Shown: one piece after another, positions 31,298-39,871 of the stretch
Layout of the letters: each line of letters begins with the position of its first letter
How positions within the stretch are numbered: position 1 is the stretch's first letter
NCBI GenBank assembly: GCA_937132085.1
Contig: CAKZNV010000088.1
Span: forward strand, 1-52,094
Length of the DNA: 52,094 nt
Direction of reading: 5' to 3'
Source of the DNA: an uncultured Rubritalea sp.
GTDB lineage: Bacteria; Verrucomicrobiota; Verrucomicrobiia; Verrucomicrobiales; Akkermansiaceae
Translations under genes and position numbers: made by a program
The notes under the pieces: model-generated
What the model was told of the DNA's origin: nothing
The model's input: only the letters and a program-made list of their open reading frames with translations
Databases searched by the model: none

Positions 31298-33253
31298 ATG
31301 AGCAAAAAATCACACCATCCATTTTCCAAAGGAAGACAATTCAAGTTGCTAGGTCTCAGCAAGCAAGACTGCATCAAATACTTCTTTGGCGGCAATGCAG
31401 CCTTAGCGATCATTATCATCATTGGAATTGTTGTTTTCTTAGGATTCAATGCCTTTAACTTTTTCCCAAAATACAAAGACAGCCTGAATCTCTACAGAAA
31501 GTCTGGTCAAGAATTCGTAGATCACTCCGTGAAGCAATACAACAGCGTGTTCGAGCTCAAAGGACTCTGCACCCAAGCGAGAGCCTACGAGATTGAGGAA
31601 AGAGTCGGACCACTCTACCGAGTAGTCTCAGTTCACGGAGAATTTAAATCTAAAGCCATCAAGCAAGCCTCCACTGAACGCAAGGAACTCAAGCGAGTAG
31701 AGAGTGCATTCAAATCTCTAACAGCAAGCAAAGATGCTGATTCAGCAAAACTAAAACAAGCTCAAGACAAACTAGACACAGCTCGTGAAGCGCTTCGTAA
31801 GAAGCTCACCTCACTGCTAAATAACATCGACTACGACGATCTCACCATCCAGTCCTGGGCCACTGATGAGAAATACCTAGAGCCTATCAGAGCCTCAGTT
31901 GTTGAGAATATCATTACTGGTAAGAAAACAGCCTTCATCAAAGAGATCGAAGCAGAGGAAAAAATCAAAGTCGCCGAAATCACTGCTCTGCCACAGATGC
32001 AGGCACTACAAAAGGCCTACGAAGCCTTCAATACACCACTCTTCGCTATGGAAGGCTACACTCAGCCACTCGCTGACAAGGCCAGTAAAATCAAAGCCCA
32101 AGGCGAAAAGTATGAGACAGTCGTAGCAACCAAAGCAGCTCTCAATCAAGCCCTCAAAATAGCCAACACCCCAGAAAAACGAGCTAAAGCCGAACTCGAT
32201 CTCAAGCGCTTGTTAGATGAAGAACCTAACTACGATATCCTCACCAAGCCATTCTACGAATCCATAGATGACCACCAGAAAGTCTATCTACCACTCGTCG
32301 AGCAAGTCAAACTAGGCATGAGCTTAGTCCCCTTCGATGCAGAATTCCAAGCCGTCGTATCAAGAGATCAGATCAGTGATATTAAAGAAATCCAGACTGA
32401 CATCTACCAAGCTCTAGCTGACGAAAGAGCCAATATCGAAAACTGGGATCACTCAAAAGAATACACCATTGGAGACGCCATGACTGGCTTTTTCTTCGGC
32501 ACAGAATGGATCACCAACTCCTCTTGGCAGGATTTCTATGGAATCCTCCCCCTCCTCGCAGGATCAGTGTTCGTAGCAGTTCTCGCTATCTGCATCGCAG
32601 TGCCGTTCTCAGTAGGTGGAGCCATCTATGTCAACAGGATCGCTACTAAAACGGAGCAGACTATCATCAAGCCATTCATCGAATTCATCCAGGCTATCCC
32701 GTCCATCGTTCTCGCCTTCTTCGGCTACGTCGTGCTTGGTGGATTGATCCAAAAGTATTCACAGTCAGATTGGCTCAACTGGATACCCGGCTTCCCAGCG
32801 GAAGGCCCATACAACATCCTAACCGCAGGTTTACTGCTAGCTCTCATGGCCGTCCCTACCATTTTCACACTCTGCGAAGATGCTCTAAACAATGTCCCTA
32901 AATCCTATAAAGAAGCCTCACTAGCTCTAGGTTCCACCAATCTCCAGAGCGTGCTCAAAGTGATCCTACCATCATGCGCATCAGGTATTATTGCAGCCAT
33001 TCTATTAGGCTTTGGTCGTATCATTGGTGAGACCATGGTTGTGCTCCTCGTGCTCGGCGGACGTATCGCCATTCCTACATCCTTCACTGATCCAGCACAC
33101 TCCATGACTGGTATCCTCGCTCAGGAAATCGGTGAGGTAGATAAATACTCACTCCACTGGGGCGCCCTCTTCATGGTCGGCTGCGGCCTCTTCTTTATAG
33201 CTCTGACACTCAACTTCGTGTCACAGAAAATTCTTAAAAAATACTCTAACTAA
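31298..33253 (+). CDS. pstC: Phosphate ABC transporter permease PstC, enlarged
   Basis: Encodes 651 residues; E. coli PstC has 319. One membrane helix lies at about 27-52, then a large hydrophilic, Lys/Glu-rich, helix-forming region of about 350 residues (likely periplasmic, with coiled-coil-like stretches near 120-170 and 205-310), and finally the normal BPD permease core from about 410. The EAA loop that contacts PstB is intact: 'YKEASLALGSTNLQSVLKV' from Y537, followed by 'GFGRIIGETM'. It forms the channel for phosphate with PstA. The insertion could bind PstS, the wall, or ligands. Confidence 0.93.
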   Translation: MSKKSHHPFSKGRQFKLLGLSKQDCIKYFFGGNAALAIIIIIGIVVFLGFNAFNFFPKYKDSLNLYRKSGQEFVDHSVKQYNSVFELKGLCTQARAYEIEERVGPLYRVVSVHGEFKSKAIKQASTERKELKRVESAFKSLTASKDADSAKLKQAQDKLDTAREALRKKLTSLLNNIDYDDLTIQSWATDEKYLEPIRASVVENIITGKKTAFIKEIEAEEKIKVAEITALPQMQALQKAYEAFNTPLFAMEGYTQPLADKASKIKAQGEKYETVVATKAALNQALKIANTPEKRAKAELDLKRLLDEEPNYDILTKPFYESIDDHQKVYLPLVEQVKLGMSLVPFDAEFQAVVSRDQISDIKEIQTDIYQALADERANIENWDHSKEYTIGDAMTGFFFGTEWITNSSWQDFYGILPLLAGSVFVAVLAICIAVPFSVGGAIYVNRIATKTEQTIIKPFIEFIQAIPSIVLAFFGYVVLGGLIQKYSQSDWLNWIPGFPAEGPYNILTAGLLLALMAVPTIFTLCEDALNNVPKSYKEASLALGSTNLQSVLKVILPSCASGIIAAILLGFGRIIGETMVVLLVLGGRIAIPTSFTDPAHSMTGILAQEIGEVDKYSLHWGALFMVGCGLFFIALTLNFVSQKILKKYSN

Positions 33254-33271
33254 CTCATTTAGCTCACCGAC

Positions 33272-35401
33272 ATGTCAGATACTAATCACTCTAACAGCAA
33301 TCCTTTTGCCTACCGCAAAAGTTCACTCAACTCCAAGGAGAAATCCATGAAGGGACTGCTCGCCTTCGCCACCTATTTCATTGTAGCCTGCGCACTCTGC
33401 ATCTTTGGTAAAATCATCATCAATGGTTATCCTGTCCTCCTCAACAAAGGCCTATCATTCATTACAGAGAAACCTCAGACACTCACTGTGTTAGAGATTG
33501 AAAAAAATGATGACATCCAAGCTCCACTTGAAAACTATGAAAACATGCTCTCCAGCAATGTAGAGCCACTAGAGATTTCCAATCTCAAAGAATTCAAGAA
33601 ATCATTCGGCTACGTCACCTTTGACCTCGAGTCCGGCTCACTCATCGGTGACGGCTACCTCATGGACATCGAGAAGGAAAACAACGGCCTCTACCTCATG
33701 TTCAAAGAGCGCCGACAACCAGAAAAACTCGGTTTCAGTATTCCTCAGGACAAGAAGTTCACCATCCCTAAGGCTGAGCTAGAAATCATCCAGAAAAACG
33801 ATCCAGACCTCATCACTAGCGAAGTCACCAACAAAGAAATCAACATCATTTCTAAAGAAGTAACCATCGCCAAAGGAGAATACCCGCTGAAAAAAGTAGG
33901 CTTCGATGCTCTAGAAAAGAAGACCACGCTTATCTTCCAAATGCGCCAGTCCTACCCAGACGATGAACCTGATAAAGTCATTCAATGTGTGATCCCAGAA
34001 ACCCAAACGATAACCGTCCCTTCTTCAGTATACTACGCTGCATTCGATGAAGAAGAAAACGGAACCATCCCACTTGTCAGCGAAAAATCTATCTTTAGCA
34101 GCAAAACTCTCAGCGAGTTCTCACTCCCTAAAGGAGCTTACAAACTCAGTCCAGCAAGCCTCAGAATATTTACAGCTAACGGCGGACAACACCTTCACAA
34201 TTTAGACAGAGGCAGTGTTGTAGTAAAACTCGATGAAGCGAAAACTGTTACTCTAGCAAAAGAAAGCTACGACAGACTAATAGCCGACAACCCAGAAATC
34301 AAAGTCTCCAACGTTCAAGACAAGACTCAGGAAGTGGACTACGTCTCATTCACACTAGACCGTGACAGCGAGATACAGCTCAACATCTCCGACTACCAAG
34401 CATTTAAGGAAGCCAACTCAATAAACAACAAATTCAAACCCAATGCGGAGCACACTCACTCCTATTCAGGCGGAGGAATCCTAGGACCAATCGTAGGAAC
34501 TGCCTGCCTTGTCATCATCTGCATGGTCGTAGCTCTCTTCACAGGAATTGCCGCTGCCACTTACCTCAATGAATACGCTCGTAAAGGAGGATTCACCAAA
34601 GTAGTTCGACTCGCTATGCTCAACCTCGCAGGTGTTCCGTCCATCGTATTCGGTCTCTTCGGACTTGGCCTCTTCGTCATGCTCGCACCAGTCATGACCT
34701 CATCACCTAGCGCAGATTCTGAACTACTCATCCCCATCGCACCACTCGGTAGCGCACCAGAGCTACGCATTGCTGAAGCCGAAGCCATCCTCACTGTAGA
34801 TCCAGAACTCAGCACGACACTCTCAGCTGAAACAGCGAGAAGCGCCGGAGCTAAGAAATTCTACAACGGCTGGCTCTACCTCTCCTTCCAAGGCTGGGGA
34901 ACCTGCATGCTCGCTGGTGGATTCACCCTAGCCATCATGGTGCTCCCCGTCATCATCACCTCCTGTGAAGAATCGCTCAAAGCAGTTCCAATGGGATTCC
35001 GTGAAGCAGCCATGGCGCTAGGAGCGACTAAGTGGCAATCCATCCGCACAGCCGTCCTCCCCTACGCATTCCCCGGCATCCTCACAGCCACCGTGCTCGG
35101 CATCACCCGAGTAGCTGGCGAGACAGCCCCAATCATGTTCACAGCTGCTGCCGCTGAAAAGTCTGACCTACCTTGGCAAGGCATTCACTCATCTGGATTC
35201 GGCGCCTTTGTAGACTTCCTTCAGCAGTCAGTGCAGGCCCTACCCTATCACATTTACACCGTAGCAGGTCGTATCCCTCAGTCAGAATACACTGAGCCGA
35301 TGCAGTATGGATCAGTGCTAGTCTTCATGATCATCGTGCTGCTTCTCTCAGCAGTCTCCATCTACCTACGCATCAAAATCCGTAACAAAATCAAGTGGTA
35401 G
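33272..35401 (+). CDS. pstA: Phosphate ABC transporter permease PstA, enlarged
   Basis: Encodes 709 residues; E. coli PstA has 296. A cytosolic start and a helix at about 26-50 precede about 360 hydrophilic residues, in which 'KEF', 'SLIGDGYLMD' and 'YVTFDLESGSL / YVSFTLDRDSE' elements appear to repeat, suggesting duplicated beta domains in the periplasm. The BPD core starts near 405 and includes a second insertion of ~65 residues before 'GWGTCMLAGG'. The EAA loop is intact: 'FREAAMALGATKWQSIRTAVLP' around R577, then 'GITRVAGETAPIMFTA'. It begins 18 bp after pstC. Confidence 0.93.
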   Translation: MSDTNHSNSNPFAYRKSSLNSKEKSMKGLLAFATYFIVACALCIFGKIIINGYPVLLNKGLSFITEKPQTLTVLEIEKNDDIQAPLENYENMLSSNVEPLEISNLKEFKKSFGYVTFDLESGSLIGDGYLMDIEKENNGLYLMFKERRQPEKLGFSIPQDKKFTIPKAELEIIQKNDPDLITSEVTNKEINIISKEVTIAKGEYPLKKVGFDALEKKTTLIFQMRQSYPDDEPDKVIQCVIPETQTITVPSSVYYAAFDEEENGTIPLVSEKSIFSSKTLSEFSLPKGAYKLSPASLRIFTANGGQHLHNLDRGSVVVKLDEAKTVTLAKESYDRLIADNPEIKVSNVQDKTQEVDYVSFTLDRDSEIQLNISDYQAFKEANSINNKFKPNAEHTHSYSGGGILGPIVGTACLVIICMVVALFTGIAAATYLNEYARKGGFTKVVRLAMLNLAGVPSIVFGLFGLGLFVMLAPVMTSSPSADSELLIPIAPLGSAPELRIAEAEAILTVDPELSTTLSAETARSAGAKKFYNGWLYLSFQGWGTCMLAGGFTLAIMVLPVIITSCEESLKAVPMGFREAAMALGATKWQSIRTAVLPYAFPGILTATVLGITRVAGETAPIMFTAAAAEKSDLPWQGIHSSGFGAFVDFLQQSVQALPYHIYTVAGRIPQSEYTEPMQYGSVLVFMIIVLLLSAVSIYLRIKIRNKIKW

Positions 35402-35448
35402 TCACTCACTCTCAACACACATCTTTCAATTTCTAACAAATCAAAATT

Positions 35449-36204
35449 ATGATCCAAATCGACAACGTCTCATTCTCCTACGATCTAGGTAAAACCAATG
35501 TCCTACGTAATATCTCCCTAGACATCCCCGAGAAAAAAGTAACCTCATTCATCGGACCATCAGGCTGCGGTAAATCCACTCTACTCAGATGTCTCAACCG
35601 CATGAACGACCTAGTAGAAACCTCAAGAGTCACCACCGGAGAAATCCGTATCATGGACAAGAACATCAACGCCAAGGACGTCGACGCCATCGAGCTTCGC
35701 AAAAACATCGGCATGGTATTCCAGAAATACAATCCATTCCCAAAATCGATCTACGACAACGTAGCCTACGGACTACGTATCCAAGGAATCAAAAAGAAAG
35801 ACATCCTAGATGCAGCAGTTGAGAAAGCCCTCCGTGGAGCCGCCCTCTGGGACGAAGTAAAAGACAGGCTCAAAGACTCTGCCCTCGGTCTCTCAGGAGG
35901 TCAGCAGCAGAGACTCTGCATCGCCCGCACCACCGCAGTCCAGCCTAAGATCATCCTCATGGACGAGCCCTGTTCAGCGCTCGATCCCATCGCTACCGCA
36001 AAAGTAGAGGAACTCATCACCGAGCTACGAAATGACTACACCATCGTTATCGTCACCCACTCCATGCAGCAGGCATCACGTATCTCAGACAAAACCGCCT
36101 TCTTCTACCTCGGCGAACTTATCGAATACGCAGACACCGACACCATCTTCCAAAACCCAGCCCAAAAGCAAACCGAAGACTACATCTCAGGACGCTTCGG
36201 CTAG
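35449..36204 (+). CDS. pstB: Phosphate ABC transporter ATPase PstB
   Basis: Encodes 251 residues, the normal size. Walker A is 'GPSGCGKST', the PstB-type '[11 protein letters not shown]' follows, the Q-loop is in '[19 protein letters not shown]', the signature is '[13 protein letters not shown]', Walker B is '[13 protein letters not shown]' and the switch His is in 'VIVTHSM'. It powers phosphate import with PstS, PstC and PstA and probably relays phosphate status to PhoR through PhoU. Confidence 0.97.
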   Translation: MIQIDNVSFSYDLGKTNVLRNISLDIPEKKVTSFIGPSGCGKSTLLRCLNRMNDLVETSRVTTGEIRIMDKNINAKDVDAIELRKNIGMVFQKYNPFPKSIYDNVAYGLRIQGIKKKDILDAAVEKALRGAALWDEVKDRLKDSALGLSGGQQQRLCIARTTAVQPKIILMDEPCSALDPIATAKVEELITELRNDYTIVIVTHSMQQASRISDKTAFFYLGELIEYADTDTIFQNPAQKQTEDYISGRFG

Positions 36205-36208
36205 TATA

Positions 36209-36243
36209 ATTTCAAATTTCAAATCACCAATCTCAAATCACCA
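36209..36243. repeat. Heptamer tandem repeat (5 units) between pstB and phoU
   Basis: Five consecutive 7-bp units: ATTTCAA ATTTCAA ATCACCA ATCTCAA ATCACCA, ending 2 bp before the phoU start codon. It fills nearly the whole pstB-phoU spacer. Confidence 0.8.
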
Positions 36244-36245
36244 CC

Positions 36246-36929
36246 ATGGACACCAAAGGACACATCCTAACAGAATTCGATGACGCTCTAACATCATTGA
36301 AGAAGAATACTATTGCCATCGGCACATTGGCTCAGAAAAACCTAGAGAATGCCCTCTCAGGACTCACCCAGCGAGACACAGCTCTCTGTAACCAAGTCAT
36401 CGCAGACGATGAAGAAGTAGATCAGCTAGAAATGCAGATCGACAACGACAGCCTCCAAGTCATGGCAAAGTTCAGACCCTTCGCCTCTGATCTACGCATG
36501 GTGATTTCCTCCATGAAGATCACTCATAACTTAGAGAGAATTTCTGATCATGCCGTCAGCATCGCTAAAAGATCTCGCAAGATCATCAAGAACTCAGAAA
36601 TCGATGAAATTTCCTACATAGAGCCAGCTTATCATCAGGCTCTAAAGATGCTTCAGATCTCACTCCAGTCATACTCAGACAGTAGCACAGAGCTCGCTCT
36701 CGAAGTCCTCAGCATGGACACAGATTTATCAAAATTCCATAAACAAGCGACCAAGACCTACACCAAAAGGCTCGAAGAACCTTGTGATCACTATAAAACC
36801 TACCTCAATCTGGTATTCATCGTCCGCTGGATCGAGCGTGTAGGCGACCTCGCTACCAACATAGCAGAAGACGTCATCTTCATGCAGTCAGCACAAGACA
36901 TCAGACACGGTGGAGACCTCGAAGATTAA
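36246..36929 (+). CDS. phoU: Phosphate signalling protein PhoU
   Basis: Encodes 227 residues in two three-helix repeats. PhoU signatures are 'VIADDEEVDQLEMQIDNDSLQVMAKFRPFASDLRMVIS' type helix in the first half, with 'NLERISDHAVSIAKRS', and 'IVRWIERVGDLATNIAEDVIFM' in the second half; the E/D-R-x-x-D/G-x-A-x-N/S motifs are metal-binding. It tunes Pst transport and PhoR signalling. It ends the pst operon and is followed by a palindromic terminator. Confidence 0.96.
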   Translation: MDTKGHILTEFDDALTSLKKNTIAIGTLAQKNLENALSGLTQRDTALCNQVIADDEEVDQLEMQIDNDSLQVMAKFRPFASDLRMVISSMKITHNLERISDHAVSIAKRSRKIIKNSEIDEISYIEPAYHQALKMLQISLQSYSDSSTELALEVLSMDTDLSKFHKQATKTYTKRLEEPCDHYKTYLNLVFIVRWIERVGDLATNIAEDVIFMQSAQDIRHGGDLED

Positions 36930-36960
36930 GTTCTCAGTTACTATCTAACCTAATTTTTCA

Positions 36961-37000
36961 GGCTGAGAATCTTTTAAAAGATTCTCAGCCTCTTTGTTTT
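36961..37000 (+). terminator. Terminator of the pst-phoU operon
   Basis: A 30-bp perfect palindrome at 36961-36990 (GGCTGAGAATCTTTT and its reverse complement), followed by TCTTTGTTTT. The 3' part is nearly identical to the terminator at 46015. Confidence 0.85.
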
Positions 37001-37096
37001 CAGAAATAAAAAATAACGAATTACAGTGATAGCGTCGTTTTTATAGAGTAGATTTTCAGCTCTAAGAAAAAATCTTCTCAAAAACAGTTCAGATTT

Positions 37097-37144
37097 TTGT
37101 AACCAAAATCATCGCGGGAACAAAGGTTTGTCACAGACAAGCAG
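37097..37144 (+). promoter_or_regulatory. Possible Pho-like heptamers before the five-gene operon
   Basis: TTGTAAC at 37097-37103 and TTGTCAC at 37138-37144, 46 bp before the start codon. They do not show the 11-bp period seen at the other boxes, so phosphate control of this operon is only a possibility. The remaining spacer (36991-37189) is AT-rich with no gene. Confidence 0.3.
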
Positions 37145-37189
37145 ACTGATCGACGAGAGCTTGCTAATTTCCATTAACAAAACAACATC

Positions 37190-38980
37190 ATGTTCAAATT
37201 ACATTTATACACTCTAGCTGGATTAGCTTTAGCGCTCAATCCACTACAAGCCTACGACAAAGACCTAGAAACCTTATATCCAGAATCCACCATGCTCTAC
37301 GGAAGAGTGGATAACATCACTAAGCTCTCCAAAATCGATAAGGATCACCCCATTTCTAACCTGATTAAGAACAAAGCATTTAAATCATATTTATTTGGTG
37401 GCATTGATGAAGAATCTGATGAGACAGAACTACAAAAGGAGATGCTTCTATTCCTAACAAAGCATTGCCGTGAAAGAGCTTCTCTAGGTTTACTTGGAGT
37501 CGGAATAGGAATGGACAATAACGAGACAACAAACTCAAAGGACTCCCAACAAGTAAAAGTAGGGTTTAATCTATCCAACTTAAATGGTGGTATCACTGTT
37601 GACTGTTCTGCTACTCAAGAGGAACTAGAAGCATTGTTGAAATTTGCAAAAGAAAACTCAGGCAGCATTAAAGATGTCATCAATGAAGAATTCGAAGGTG
37701 TCCCATATTCCATTATTGAACTGAGTGCAGAAGAACAACTTGAAGATGCACGAAATCAAGCAGGTGAAGATATTGAGGCTGAGCAAACCATCGATAAATT
37801 GTTTATCGTTCTCACTGATGAGCTTCTGATCATCACTAATAAAGAAGAAAATTTAAAAGATTTCATCGGAAAAGTAATTGCGCCAAGCAAGGAAAAGACC
37901 CTCGCTGACAATCCAAAGTATCAGGATATCGCTGACCAACTGAAAAAATACGATCTCTCTGCGTATGTTAGATTAGACCAAGTCTATAAGATCCTCATTG
38001 AAAATGAAGAAACTAGCCTTCTAAACTACTTGGATGAAAGCCCTCAGTTAAAGTTATTCATCTCTGCTGATGCTGTAAAAAAAGACCTCCACTTAGATGC
38101 ATTTGATTCTGCATTCTGGGGAGCTAAGCTCACTGAAGAAGGTGGTGACCTCAAGTCTGGCTACTCAGTGATCAGTAAGGAAGGAATTGCCAATTTGTTC
38201 CAATACGACAAAAATATCCCTGAGATCCCTAACTATGCGTTCGAAGGATTCAAGTCGATGAGCGTGTCTTCTTATGATTTTGAAGGTAACTATGCACAGC
38301 TTGAGAAACTCATTAGTAAGGTTTCACCAATGGGCTTCATGGCTGCGAAAGCTCAGTTTGGTGATGTTTACGCTCTGGCAAAAACTAACCTCTTTGAAAA
38401 TGTAGAACCATACTATGTTACCCTATCTGGACATATCGATTCTGATCTACAAACTAAACGAACTTCATCTAAGGTTCATGTTTTCAAGGTCAAAAATGCT
38501 GAACGCATCCATGAGTTAATCGCTAAGATCAAAGAAGACGAGCTCGCTAAGGATATCACTACTCTAGAGTTCATGGGAGAAAAAGTGTATAAGATGTCTG
38601 CAAGTGATGGACTATCCTATTACGCAGCAGTTGTGAAAAACTTCCTAGTTGTGACTCAAACGAGTGAAGACGCTATGTGGAGACATGTTATCTCTCAGAT
38701 TAAAAACCCTGGTAAAACAATTGCATCACACAAAGCACTCATAGATATGTGGGACTCGATGAAAAACGAAGAAGTCTCAAGGAGCTATAACGATATCGGT
38801 CAACTCATTATGGATGGCTATTTTGAGCAAAAATCAGTGCTAGCTCAGATCGGTGAAGATGCAGAAGACATGCCAGATGTGTCAGAGCTACATTACTCAT
38901 TGGTCTCAAAGTTTTACCAAGAAGAGAACTTTTGGTATTCAGAAATGAAGCTGAAAGATTACACTCCTCATAAAAAATAA
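37190..38980 (+). CDS. Large secreted protein of unknown function, first gene of five-gene operon
   Basis: Encodes 596 residues. A signal peptide covers about 1-21 (ALALNPLQA-Y). The mature protein is acidic, without transmembrane segments, and alternates strands and helices over its whole length, with phrases such as 'PESTMLYGRVDNI', 'LFIVLTDELLIITNKEENL' and 'NFLVVTQTSEDAMWRHV'. The pattern 'read a value at start / delete at end' resembles DUF3352-like secreted proteins (a repeated alpha-beta domain), but I cannot assign it. It is followed at 12 bp by the pseudoprotease gene, so it heads a tight operon. Confidence 0.7.
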   Translation: MFKLHLYTLAGLALALNPLQAYDKDLETLYPESTMLYGRVDNITKLSKIDKDHPISNLIKNKAFKSYLFGGIDEESDETELQKEMLLFLTKHCRERASLGLLGVGIGMDNNETTNSKDSQQVKVGFNLSNLNGGITVDCSATQEELEALLKFAKENSGSIKDVINEEFEGVPYSIIELSAEEQLEDARNQAGEDIEAEQTIDKLFIVLTDELLIITNKEENLKDFIGKVIAPSKEKTLADNPKYQDIADQLKKYDLSAYVRLDQVYKILIENEETSLLNYLDESPQLKLFISADAVKKDLHLDAFDSAFWGAKLTEEGGDLKSGYSVISKEGIANLFQYDKNIPEIPNYAFEGFKSMSVSSYDFEGNYAQLEKLISKVSPMGFMAAKAQFGDVYALAKTNLFENVEPYYVTLSGHIDSDLQTKRTSSKVHVFKVKNAERIHELIAKIKEDELAKDITTLEFMGEKVYKMSASDGLSYYAAVVKNFLVVTQTSEDAMWRHVISQIKNPGKTIASHKALIDMWDSMKNEEVSRSYNDIGQLIMDGYFEQKSVLAQIGEDAEDMPDVSELHYSLVSKFYQEENFWYSEMKLKDYTPHKK

Positions 38981-38992
38981 CTCTACCTCTCG

Positions 38993-39853
38993 ATGAAAGT
39001 CCTCATTATTATTCTAGCCATGATTGGCTCTATTCATGCCAAGCAAAGCTGGAATATAGAGCTCAAAGATGGCACAGTATTTACGCTCAAAGTAGCGCCT
39101 GAGCTTGTAGGAGACTCCTACAAGTTCCAGCTCGCTGACAAAGCGATGCTAGTGCCAGCTAAGTCGGTGATTTCACTCACCACAACTGAGCCTCAACTGG
39201 AGAGATTTCTCTATGAAGAAGCAAAGGGCAAAGCTGTCACAGTAGAAGAGAATCGTAAAACAATAGTGAGGGTAGAGAGTAAGCTACACAGAGGCAGTGG
39301 CACTCTCATTAATCCTAAAGGATACATCCTGACTAATAATCATATCGTATCCAAGAATCATGAAATCTCCATCACCCTACATGATGGGAAAAAATATGGA
39401 GCTAAACTCATCGCAAAGAGCTTACTGTTCGACCTAGCTATTCTAAAGCTAGATTCGAAGCCAGAAGAGACCTTCCCCTTCGCAAAGTTTGGAGATGAAC
39501 GTAAGCTTGGTAATAATCCTCAGGTCTACACGTTTTCCACATCAGAGAAAACACCGTGGAAAAAAGTGTCCACCTCATTCATCAGTGGTGTTCAATACTT
39601 TGGCATCGAGGACGGCATGCTCTATCAGCAGTATGAGATCTCAATGCGTAAAGATAACACTGGCAGCCCATTGTTTAGTAAAGATGGCAGCCTCGTTGGC
39701 ATTGTGACTCAGAAAACTAAATCGATTCAAACAAACAAGATCTGGTTTTCGACTCCCTCTAGTTTTGTGAAGATCATCATGAAGAATATTAACGCTTACA
39801 TTCACAATCCTTCTAACACCCCAGTTCGATATAATAATATAGAACAAAAATAA
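38993..39853 (+). CDS. Secreted HtrA-like trypsin-fold protein with altered active site (likely pseudoprotease)
   Basis: Encodes 286 residues. A signal peptide spans about 1-16 (IGSIHA-K). A short domain covers 17-90, then a trypsin-like (S1C) domain: H117 in 'LTNNHIV' and D147 in 'LLFDLAILKL' are kept. The Ser motif, usually G-N-S-G-G-P-L, reads D221-N-T223-G-S225-P-L, so the nucleophile Ser is Thr, the oxyanion Gly is Asp and a following Gly is Ser. Proteolysis is therefore doubtful, and a binding or regulatory role is likely. No PDZ domain is seen. It is a paralogue of the intact gene at 45052 (same layout, same H117), with which it shares an operon. Confidence 0.85.
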   Translation: MKVLIIILAMIGSIHAKQSWNIELKDGTVFTLKVAPELVGDSYKFQLADKAMLVPAKSVISLTTTEPQLERFLYEEAKGKAVTVEENRKTIVRVESKLHRGSGTLINPKGYILTNNHIVSKNHEISITLHDGKKYGAKLIAKSLLFDLAILKLDSKPEETFPFAKFGDERKLGNNPQVYTFSTSEKTPWKKVSTSFISGVQYFGIEDGMLYQQYEISMRKDNTGSPLFSKDGSLVGIVTQKTKSIQTNKIWFSTPSSFVKIIMKNINAYIHNPSNTPVRYNNIEQK

Positions 39854-39871
39854 TTTTACCTACATTTACCT

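Noticed and set aside
36032-36283. A plus-strand frame bridging pstB and phoU
   Set aside because: It overlaps pstB in a second frame, is Thr/Ser/Pro-rich and lacks any homologue pattern.
37097-37144. A firm Pho box for the five-gene operon
   Set aside because: Two heptamers occur but 41 bp apart, not at an 11-bp period, so I keep it only as a weak candidate.
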